A DNA stretch of 38,643 nt from Smittium mucronatum. Lineage: Eukaryota; Kickxellomycota; Harpellomycetes; Harpellales; Legeriomycetaceae. Positions 24,604-33,663 of this stretch are shown in pieces. The stretch's first letter is position 1. The number at the start of each line of letters is the position of its first letter. A program made the translations under genes and the position numbers. Location of the stretch: contig LSSL01000011.1 of assembly GCA_001953115.1 (NCBI GenBank), forward strand, positions 1 through 38,643. The letters run 5' to 3'. The notes below the pieces were generated by a model, which saw only the letters and a program-made list of their open reading frames with translations, was not told the origin of the DNA and searched no databases.

Positions 24604-24783
24604 AATATAAAAGATAGAGAGAGAGACAAGTTGAAAAGCTTAGCCATTCCAAAATGTCTAAGCTTCCTTATTTATACCATTTTCTATTTTCTAAAAGTCA
24701 ATTATTCTTATGGGAAGATATCTTCATTGGATGAAACATTCAATTCGTGTACTGAATCTATTGGTTCATTAAACACCAAGTAA
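24604..24783 (+). pseudogene. Signal-peptide-like short reading frame, probably frameshifted gene 5' end
   Basis: A locally GC-raised stretch, with TATAAAAG-like sequence and a GA-rich leader (24606-24627), reaches ATG at 24654. The ATG frame gives only MSKLPYLYHFLFSKS and stops after 26 codons. The next frame over, open from 24604 to TAA at 24781, reads LSFLIYTIFYFLKVNYSYG, then KISSLDETFNSCTESIGSL: a good secretory signal core followed by a polar, cysteine-bearing mature start. A one-base change just after the ATG would link the start to this frame, so I infer a frameshifted secreted-protein gene or a lone first exon. A GTAAAA at the end could be a weak 5' splice site. No family is recognised and the downstream part is not found. 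It lies about 190 bases before the retroelement. Confidence 0.35.
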
Positions 24784-24956
24784 AATATTTTTTGTAAAAA
24801 TGCCCCAACTGTTTCCCTTTATTTGTTAAGATTAGAATATTAAATTAAAAGTTCAATAAAAAAAACTAAACCAATAATCAAGATTTTAAAACTGCTATTA
24901 TGCGTTAAAATACGAAGTGAGGCAAAAAAAAATTATTAGAATAAAATTAAAATCTT

Positions 24957-24969
24957 TATCTATATTTAA
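24957..24969 (+). repeat. 5' target-site duplication of the structured retroelement
   Basis: TATCTATATTTAA, matching TACCTATATTTAA directly after the A tail (25594-25606) at 12 of 13 positions. The pair brackets the element exactly, as expected from target-primed reverse transcription. AT-rich sequence makes chance matches easier, so this is good but not absolute evidence. Confidence 0.6.
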
Positions 24970-25011
24970 AAGCTAAGAGTGAAATACCTTGTCGTGGTTT
25001 AGGGGTTTAAT

Positions 25012-25269
25012 AGTGTACTTTTCGAAGTATACTAGACTAAAATTTCACGCAGTGTTGTACTATTCTTGTTTGGGAATAGTGGAGAAAGCGCACAGCGATT
25101 CGGAGGACAGCGACTCCAGAGGAGTATCATCTAGAAACAGGAGGAACCGATCGTTTAGCACAGCTGAGACATAGTCTAGTGCACAAGTCCAGCGCTCGAC
25201 AGTCAGACGGATCTCAGCGTCTAACAGCTATTTGTAGGAAAGCCATGTCGATCAAACCCACGTTTGGGT
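25012..25269 (+). ncRNA. 5' hairpin array of the structured element
   Basis: Five local stems, read directly from sequence. AGTGTACTT/AAGTATACT closes a TTCG tetraloop (25012-25033, 9 bp with one G-U in RNA). ACTATTC/GAATAGT spans 25059-25080. ACTCC-AGA-GGAGT spans 25113-25125. AGACG/CGTCT spans 25205-25222. ACCCA-CGTT-TGGGT spans 25256-25269. An AGAC-ATA-GTCT loop lies near 25164-25174. Such density of perfect stems in GC-balanced sequence suggests an RNA selected for folding. I cannot match it to SRP RNA, RNase P, 5S, a tRNA or a snRNA. Confidence 0.5.
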
Positions 25270-25297
25270 AGGAGCCTAATTTTATTAATCCTGCTAG

Positions 25298-25398
25298 AAG
25301 TAGGCTCTGACTAGAAGCTCAATAGCTTCAATGAACTGTTGTCATTGAAAAAGAGCTTAATTCATGACTGCACGTAACCTCAGTCATCCAGCCTACTT
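25298..25398 (+). ncRNA. Four-helix cloverleaf-like domain with an alternative pairing
   Basis: AAGTAGGCT (25298-25306) pairs perfectly with AGCCTACTT (25390-25398), enclosing three hairpins: GAAGC/GCTTC (25314-25329), AATGA/TCATT (25330-25346) and ATGACTG/CAGTCAT (25364-25387, 10-base loop). The closing 5' strand can instead pair with GAGCCTA (25272-25278) through TAGGCTC (25301-25307), so the two folds exclude each other. The domain resembles a tRNA cloverleaf in outline only, because the 9-bp closing stem and the arm sizes do not fit a tRNA and no T-loop motif is present. Confidence 0.5.
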
Positions 25399-25460
25399 GA
25401 AGAAATGCCAGGGGGAGGTCTTTCGGTTGGTAGATTGAACCCTTTTCCCGTAGGTACGCA

Positions 25461-25474
25461 GCCGGTAGTCCGGC
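25461..25474 (+). ncRNA. Conserved GCCGG-TAGT-CCGGC hairpin
   Basis: A 5-bp all-GC stem with a TAGT loop. The hairpin and its flanks (from AGGTACGCA to GGCAGA) are identical in the inverted second copy at 38562-38575, although surrounding bases have diverged. That makes it the best candidate for a functional core, for example recognition by the reverse transcriptase of a partner LINE. Confidence 0.6.
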
Positions 25475-25568
25475 AGAGGAGCTTATTTTAGATAAGATAA
25501 TAGTCTTTTCTATACGTCTTTTTTTTTTTCATACTTTTTTAGTATAATTTTTAATGACGTTATCTTAC

Positions 25569-25574
25569 AATAAA
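25569..25574 (+). promoter_or_regulatory. Polyadenylation signal AATAAA of the element
   Basis: A canonical AATAAA ten bases before the A9 tail, conserved in the second copy (minus strand, 38467-38462, ten bases before A10). The shared position implies the source RNA was cleaved and polyadenylated, pointing to a pol II transcript. Confidence 0.65.
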
Positions 25575-25593
25575 ATTCCGTGATAAAAAAAAA

Positions 25594-25606
25594 TACCTAT
25601 ATTTAA
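25594..25606 (+). repeat. 3' target-site duplication of the structured retroelement
   Basis: TACCTATATTTAA immediately after the A tail, 12 of 13 identical to the left copy at 24957-24969. Confidence 0.6.
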
Positions 25607-28600
25607 TTTATAAAAATTCTACGAGAAGTTTAAATTATAGTTAAGAAAAGTTACCATTTGGAATTATTAATAACAGTTTTTTGAAGAATTAATTAATATC
25701 CATTGAAAATAATAAATTTTTGAATTATTTAAGTTCAAAATTTTTTTTATACTTTTTGTCCCTTTATAGCTACTGAAAAATGCTTGAAAACACTTGATAT
25801 TTTTTGAAAAGTAAAAGTTATCATCAATAATTTATTTCAAATTTATTTTCTTATTTTTTAATAATAAATTTTGAAAAGGTTATAAAACTATACAAAAAAT
25901 TCAAAAAAATCCAAAGATATGTTTTATTTTATAAATCAATTATTTATTGATTAATGAAGTAAATAAAAATCGGACATTTTTATATAATTAATACAAATTA
26001 TTACTTGGCTTTTAAAATTCATGATTTTTTTTTTTATATTAATTAAACTAAATTTATTGATTTAAATCCTAATTTCAAAAAAAATATTCATAATTTATTG
26101 CCTTAAAATTAAAAAAAATTCGATTACGTTTTAGTAAAACATTCAGGACTGCTTTGAAAATAGGATATTTATTTTTACCAATATTTCCTTTTTTTGTAAA
26201 TTTAAGCTTCATAATAACATTTTTTTACGGGTATCATGTTAATAAGTTTTTAATCTTCTTTGCGGTGTTTTTATCGTTATTTTAGCTTTAAGTTTTCATA
26301 AATTGTACTATTATATAAAAAAAATTTGTGGGATTTACTGGAAATATTTTTATGTCTTTTCACTCAATAGAAACTTAGTAATCCTTGAACAAATAATTAG
26401 CTAATATATAGAGAAAATATCTTATTAAAATTTTAAATAAATGAATTCTAGAAGTAATTTTATTATATACAATTTATGAATTTATTGGAGTTTAAAAAAA
26501 AAATTCAAAACTTAAATTGATACATAATTTCAATTATAAAAATATCTTTAGCGTTTAGTTATTTTGGATCAAATTTGGAAAAGCCGAGTTATTGATTTAA
26601 AAAAATTCTATCACTATAAAGTAAAGGTTTTTTACGTTTATATAATTTAAAAAATAACTGAGGTATTAAGAAGAAACATGTAATACCGATCATTATTTTT
26701 AAAAATCCACTTTTTTTACAATTTAAAACAATTTTCAATAGCCATTTAAATCTCCTCAAAGACAATAAAGATAGAAGAATTTTCTGAAATAATTGATATT
26801 TTTCACTTTTTTGATAATGATATTTCAATTTGTAATTTAAATTTTGAACTAACCAAGAATCTTAATTTTTTTTATTGGTATAATTAAAAATTAATCAGCA
26901 TTCAAAAAATTAATAGATAAATTTCACATAAAAACTAGATCCCATTTAATATAAATGAAAAAATTAATTATTTTCATGAATTCAAGGTTATTTTTTTATA
27001 ATTTTCACATAGAATATAATAATCTCGAAAAATGGGATAATATTAGTGAATTCAAAATTATATAGAGTCATCAAGTATAAATTTTTCATAAGCCCAATAA
27101 AAAACTAGTTATATCTAGTTAAAAAGAATAGTATCATTCATTTGCCCAATTCGGGTCTAATTACCTATAAAAAATTAGAATTTTGGACAATTTAGGAATT
27201 TTCTATAAACAATTAGATTTATTTTAAATCTTTAACCATAAAAATTTAAATTATAACCAATTCTTGGATGCGTAGGCCTGCAGTTAATTAATTTTAACCC
27301 TTTTATTTTAATTTATTGATAATAAAAAGAAATTACCTAACTTAAATATAATATTTTTTAATCATAATTTATTTCTAAAAGTTTTATTTCTTGAAAATTA
27401 TAAATCGAAAGATAATAATAAATAGGTTTTAATTTGAAAAATTGAGTTATATTGATACATCAGAGTTTTTTTCCGTGATTTTTTATGATCGGCTTAAATA
27501 CAAATTTATCAATATAGTTCACTTTTATTGAATTATAAAATATTTAACGATATAAATCATTTTTATAAGATTTTAACTTTACAAAATTTTCATATTAATC
27601 ATTTTACTTTTAGAAGCTATATTAATATTATTTTTATCAAATTCCATAAATATGCCAAAATATTATATGATTATTTTTTTAGTTATTAATTTAAAATTTA
27701 ATCATAAATTCCTTTGATTTTATGAAGCTATATATTATAAAAAAAGTTCATAAATCTAAAATATAGATAAATAATGGGAAAAAGTTATAAATAATCCAGT
27801 CTATTTATTGTAATAATCTCCAATTAAAAATTTAAAAGATTGATTTAAAGAATAAAAGATATACGTGATATCAAAAGATAAAATAATGAAGTTTAAAGTA
27901 ATTTTAATACGAAGAATCTTATACAGGGGTTTATTTTTAAAAATGTTTTACATGATTTTTAAAAACCTAAAAAAAGTATATTTAAATTATTTGAATGAAT
28001 TTTTAGAAATATTAAACAGGAATTTACTCAAAAGAAAAGTGTGAAGCGAAAAAGATCCAAATTTTTTATTTAGAGCCAATATTATCTTTATCTCTCGTTT
28101 TTTGAATCATTTAAAACTTACTCTAAAATTAATACTTGTGTAATATTAATGGTTTTTAATTCATAAAACCAGTAAAAGGAATAATACTTTCAACATAATG
28201 GAATTTAAAAAAACACATACTTGAATAATTAGACTTTAATTATTTGAATTTACTTGAGAAGAAAATCTAATTGTATGTTCTCATACATGATTTCTCAAAG
28301 TTAGACTAATATTTTAGATAAATAGTGTTTAATTATGAGAAAGAATAAGCTGTACTACCTAAAATGAGACTATTCTTATTTTCCAGAAGTGATGGCAATT
28401 TCTTTTATTTTAACAAAATGTGAAACCATAAATTGTAATAGAATATATTCAAGCAGATTAAATTCATTTAAAGATTATATTCCAAAAAAACTTTAGCGAA
28501 TTACTCAGATTTAACAAATAGTTTTTCTATTATAGAGAAATCGGGCTTGATCGTTATGGATGAACATATCTAAGCTATTTTAATCTAGGATGACCGATAT

Positions 28601-31172
28601 ATGAAAAAAAAAATTCATTGAAAAAAAAACCTATTTTATTCAGAAATAATTACTGATTAAAAGTTCCCCGATAAACTAAGCTTTGCGATGCTGAGAGATT
28701 GAGTATAAAAGCTAGTATCTATTTTTGAGAAATAAATGATTTAATTATCTTAATATCTAAGTATAATATTAAATTATAGTCAGTAATGTGTTTTTTTCTC
28801 AGCGGAATCTCTAAAAAAAAAGACTATCAAAAAAGATAGTTAAAAATAAGTAAATAGTCTTCAATTAAATCAAAAAAATTTATGATGTGTTTTTTAAAAA
28901 TACAATAAACTTTTTTCAAGCTAAAATATACTCTAATTATTATAAGATCAAACTGCCAATATAAAAAAAATGTGTTAGAGAAAAAAATATTGGAGCTTTA
29001 TTCAAGGTCCTGGTATTAAATTATTCAGAAAAAAATATATATTAAAAAAAATGATCATAATGTTATGATTTATTCAATTTTAATAAAGTATTATTGTCTG
29101 TGAAATTTTTATTTATATTTACAATGTATTTAGAATTATTTATTTATGATTTTAATTAAAATTTACTTTCATTTATGCCTAAAAGTAATTTATTTTCAAT
29201 AATTTGAATTATTCAAGATTTTAATTGGTGCAATTTTTTAGTATAGCATGAATTAAATATCTTAAAAAATAAAATACCATAAAAAGAAATCGATTCCTTC
29301 CAATTGATAAATCTTATACTATATAGAGTTCCCTTTCATTTTTTATTTGATGTAATTTGAAGAAATATTAGTTAAAAATGAAAGTTAAAATCCAAAAAAA
29401 AATCTGTTAGAATCAGTTTATCTTGCTATATATATTAGTAATGGATAATTGAAAACTGTTTTTTGTATTTGACTCCATTTTAAGCGGCTTTTAAATTTAT
29501 TATTGATAAAAAAATGAAAAAAGTATAAGTGGATTAGTCTCAAAGGTAAAGAATAATCACTAAAGTATATGAATATTTCTCACTTTCAGTAAAAAATGCG
29601 TAGTAAGATTTATTTTTTTAAAAATTTTCATTTTTATAGATAAATAAATTTAAAATTTTTCAATAAAAAAAAAAGCTCGAAAAAAATAAATCAATATCTT
29701 TTTTTCAATAAAAAATCTTTATTTTGATAAATATATTCTAAATTAAACGCAAAAATGGTTTAAAAAATGCTCAAATATTAAAATATAATTGCTTTTTCAC
29801 TCATATTATATTTTTATTGCATCTTTATTTTAATTTTTTACCAAAAAATCATTAAAAAAAATCATTTAGTTGATAGTTAACTTTAAATTGGAAATTTAAT
29901 TTTTATTTGGAAAATAAATAAATAAATTGGTTTATATAACTGATCTCATATTATGCTCTGATTATTTTTTGATATAATAAAATATTCATCTAAGCTACAA
30001 TAATTTAAAAATATACATGAAAATAATAATATATAGGCTCTTAATTATTATTGACTAGCAGAACATGAAAAACTGAGCTATCTGATTATAGATATAATAT
30101 AGTCTAATTGAATAAAAATTTATTAATTGGAGATTAGTCTGATAATATTCAGTGTCAGTGCCTTAATCCAATATTTTTATTTAGTATGGATAAAATTTCA
30201 TTTTTTTTGCAGATGAATATTAAAGTTCAAATAAAATTAGGGTTATACACAAGCTGTATTTTTAAATTTATAAAAGAAAAAAAATAAAATAAGCCATGCG
30301 TCTTTTTATTAAGATTGAATTTTTTTTTATTGCCATTTTAGCGATATTAAAATAAAATTCGATAACTCAAAGTTATCAAAAGTTTATAATTTACTAATAT
30401 TTTCCATAAATATTGAATATCGAAACAAAATAGCTAAATTTCCTACAAAGACTTAATAATATCTCGTCCACATGTTAATTATGTCCACAAAAAAACAAAT
30501 ATGCATTAATATTCAAAAAAATCATGATGAAATTACAGAGAAAAAATAAATTTTTCTCGATCTGTCGTTTACTTTTAGGAATTAGTAAAAAAATCAAACA
30601 TAAATAGAATAAATAATGATTTGATTAAAAATTATTTCTATGTCTATATAAATGAGATAGCTGTTTCAATATCGAAATATCTTAAAGTTTTTCCAGATAG
30701 AAAAATGAATGAATAAATTTTCAAATATTTTTGCTGAAAAAAAATTTTTTTTCGGGAAAATCACATATTGTATAAAACGAAATTTGGCAAAAAATCATAA
30801 ATTTGAATAAGAAATATAATTAAAACTGAATATTTTATAAAAACCCAATTAATATATCAATAAAATTTTTGGAAAGTATTTCCATTATTTGATATATATT
30901 AAAGCAAATTTTTCTTTAGAGACGATCTCATTGCGCAATATATCACTATTTGAATTCTTTGACATATATTAATTAACATAATTTTGGAAAAAATTATAAT
31001 TTATTTTTATTTTAAATTATATCCTATTAATATTTTTAATTAGATATAATTTAGATTTCTTAAAAGATTAAATCACTTCATACAGTGTTTGACAAGAAAT
31101 GTTTAAATTTAATAGTGAGAACTCGTGAATGTGTGTCAGAATCTTGAAAAATATATTCGAAGTAGTTTGATC

Positions 31173-31180
<8 letters not shown>

Positions 31181-31216
<36 letters not shown>
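31181..31216. repeat. (TA)18 microsatellite
   Basis: 36 perfect bases of TA. An apparent minus-strand frame across it (31068-31265) is only the microsatellite read as Tyr-Ile repeats. Confidence 0.97.
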
Positions 31217-31218
<2 letters not shown>

Positions 31219-31615
31219 GTGACTTTAATTATCATTTTATTTTCTATGTTAATAAAATTTCCCAATATTTATGTATTTTTTCTTATTTAATAAATCCTAG
31301 AAAAATAATTTTTAAACACCAAATAGCTTGATTCATAAATTAAAATTAGCACAGCTAAAATTGCAGCTCAGAATTTTTTTTAGAGGATAATTTTTTCCAA
31401 AAAATTATTGAAAATCAAAAAAAATAAATCATAAAGTTACTAAATATGGATACTATAACTAAATATAAGTATGCCGAAATAATTTCTTCTGATCTAAAAA
31501 AAAATATAAAAATTTCTAAATATAATACTATTTTTACAAAAAAAAAAAAATACTTGAATCGATATGATTTATGTTTCGATCCCTAATAAAATTTATGGTT
31601 AAAAAAGCACACATA

Positions 31616-31635
31616 AATTAATTAATTAATTAATT
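31616..31635. repeat. (AATT)5 microsatellite
   Basis: Five perfect self-complementary AATT units. The run could extrude as a small cruciform. Confidence 0.95.
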
Positions 31636-31715
31636 TTAAATTGAATTTTAATTTAAATGCCCGACATCAAAATTGTGTTTTCATTCTAAGTTCGAAAAAA
31701 ATAAAATTCAATCTT

Positions 31716-31735
31716 AAATAAATAAATAAATAAAT
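31716..31735. repeat. (AAAT)5 microsatellite
   Basis: Five perfect AAAT units. Confidence 0.95.
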
Positions 31736-32622
31736 TCGAAATTTTGCTAATATTGTTTTGATTTATGACAATATCTATTTCGCCTAAATCAGAAGCCACT
31801 TATACATATTTTATAGTAAAAAAGCAAATTTAATCGATTTGATTTTAATAAAAATTAATAGATTGTTGTACAGACAATTAAAAAGATAAATCGGTTAATG
31901 ATAAAAACGAAACTTAGTAACTGATCAATTAATTAATTATAAAACAAAATTTAGAGTTTTTTAATTATAATTTATTTGAAAAAATAAGTCTTTCGAAAAT
32001 TTTTTAGAAGTATTGCCAAAATCATAAATAAATTAACCACTAAAAAAATAATTTTTAACCCTAAAAGATTATATTAGTTTGAATTATTTCTGATATTAAA
32101 ATATCTTTATTATACTTTAATCAAATAATTTAGTAAAGAAATTTCTTATTTTTATCACTGAAAAAAAGCAATTGAAATAAATCTATTATTAACTATTGTA
32201 ACATAAGTTATGTCTAAATATTTAAATTTTTGATTGAAAAATATACGCATTTTAATAAATTTATTTTTAAATAGCGAAATAAATATTCTGTGTCTAAATA
32301 CCTATTTTTATATATTGTACTTAGATTATAATTATTCGGATAATTAATTGGGTGTAATTATCTTTTTTTTTAGAAATTTTATTGAGTTGTATAATATACC
32401 TATGAAATTTCTAAAAATTTAAATAAATATTATTCTCCACTTTGATCATATTTTAAATTACCATACTGAGTTTTCAAAAGATATTTTTTTGCTCTTATCT
32501 TTTATTTTTCATCATCATTTTTATAATTTTCGATAAAAAATTTGGGATAGTATTTTTTTACACCCCTGAAAAGTTGTAGTTGTGAAATTATGCATTCATT
32601 ATATTTTCGGGGTTATAAACCA

Positions 32623-32666
32623 ATTATAAATTCATTATAAACTCATTATAAATTCAATATAAATTT
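32623..32666. repeat. 11-bp tandem repeat, four units
   Basis: ATTATAAATTC, ATTATAAACTC, ATTATAAATTC and AATATAAATTT in succession, one helical turn per unit, with a partial fifth unit following. Phased A/T tracts at this period can bend DNA. Confidence 0.85.
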
Positions 32667-32769
32667 ATTATGAATAAAATGAGTTGAATTTAAAATTTTA
32701 CGTTGAAAATATTGATTGGGTGTTATATTTAATCATAAAAAAAAAAAAATTATTGGGGTAGGATCTCAA

Positions 32770-32771
<2 letters not shown>

Positions 32772-32803
<32 letters not shown>
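32772..32803. repeat. (AT)16 microsatellite
   Basis: 32 perfect bases of AT. The frame running through it (32716-32949, plus) is not coding. Confidence 0.97.
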
Positions 32804-32806
<3 letters not shown>

Positions 32807-33663
32807 GATTTTTTAATGTTATCAGGAATTTTTTCAAAAAAATATACCTCTTCCCTTTAGTAAAAAAAATAATCTTATTAAAAGATGGAAGTGATGATAA
32901 AATTCTAGGCTTTTTTTCTTCTAAAAAAATTATAAATTTAAGATTTTAATTTTTGGGTGTTTATGTAATGCAATATTTTGAAAAATGTAGAGAGGAATTA
33001 GGAGTAATATTTAACGATAAATAGAAGGCTTTTAGTGTGCATTTTAATTGAAAATTTATATAATAAGCCCATCAAGATAGCTCAATTTTTTTTGCCTTTG
33101 CCAATATATCTATATATGCTGAAATTATTATATCTGCAAAATTCGAAATAAAAAAAAAAGTGTTTCATTTAAGTACCGCTTTGGCGAAATTTTTTTTTTT
33201 AAAGTCGAGAGAAATTTTAACAAATTTAGCACACATTTTTTTCTTCAATTTTATTTTGTGTAAAAATAAATTAATTATAAAGTCCTAGTGATATTCAAGA
33301 TACCATTAGAATGTCTGAAACTTCTAATACATTTTTCTTACTAAAATCATAGATTAAATAATGAATTATTCTTGAGATATTAAGTTTAGAAAATATTTTT
33401 ATTTATAAATAGTGGGATGGTAATAGATTTTAGTAAGAATAAAATTATGTAAAATTCTTATATAAAAATGCATGGTACTGGTTTATTAGTATGCTTAAAA
33501 TTAATCATTATTATAATCCAGTAATTTCTTTTTTAAAACTAAATATAGGATTATGGTATATTATTTCTAGTGTTTATTTTTTTTACCTTTATTTTTATGA
33601 TTAAAAAAGTAATAGATTATGAAAAATAAATTCAGCGATTCAATAACCCAAAATTTAATATAT

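Larger units (their letters stand above)
24970..25593 (+). mobile_element. SINE-like retroelement / retrotransposed structured non-coding RNA (full copy)
   Basis: About 624 bases, sharply richer in GC than the desert around it, with no convincing ORF (the 61-codon frame near its 5' end has a TTG start). It ends with AATAAA (25569-25574), ten bases, then A9 (25585-25593), and is bracketed by a 13-base direct repeat. Its last about 195 bases recur inverted at the right end of the window. Together these show reverse transcription of a polyadenylated RNA and insertion by a LINE-type machinery acting in trans. It is packed with hairpins (listed separately). TGGTTTAGGGG at 24995-25005 fits a pol III A box, and GATCAAACC at 25250-25258 fits a B box, but the 245-base gap and an internal T11 (25519-25529) argue against simple pol III transcription to the A tail. 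It may be a long SINE, the 3' end of a truncated LINE, or a retrocopy of an unknown ncRNA. Nothing here identifies the parent. Confidence 0.65.
25607..33663. other. AT-rich gene desert, right part (about 8 kb)
   Basis: Same texture as the left desert. I see only microsatellites, listed separately, and short chance-length open frames (for example 26589-26828 on the minus strand, TTG start). 28230-28720 is slightly richer in GC and has short open pieces on the plus strand, too weak to call. Confidence 0.6.

Noticed and set aside
24989..25174. 61-codon frame inside the retroelement
   Set aside because: TTG start, lies across predicted RNA hairpins, and no protein motif. Structure explains the sequence better.
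25031..25178. Group I intron-like R/S pair: AGACTA (25034-25039) with TAGTCT (25169-25174)
   Set aside because: The 6-bp match resembles P7 of group I introns, but fewer than 70 bases lie upstream in the element, too little for P3 to P6. The element also ends in a poly(A) tail with target-site duplications, not intron boundaries.
26589..26828. 79-codon open frame on the minus strand
   Set aside because: TTG start, composition of random AT-rich sequence, no local GC rise.
21441..32803. CRISPR array or phased regulatory repeats
   Set aside because: The repeats present are simple microsatellites without unique spacers, in a eukaryotic sequence.
8700..33600. Mitochondrial or plastid DNA as explanation of the AT-rich desert
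   Set aside because: No mitochondrial protein, rRNA or tRNA gene is seen, and the desert is continuous with nuclear-type COX10 bearing a mitochondrial presequence.
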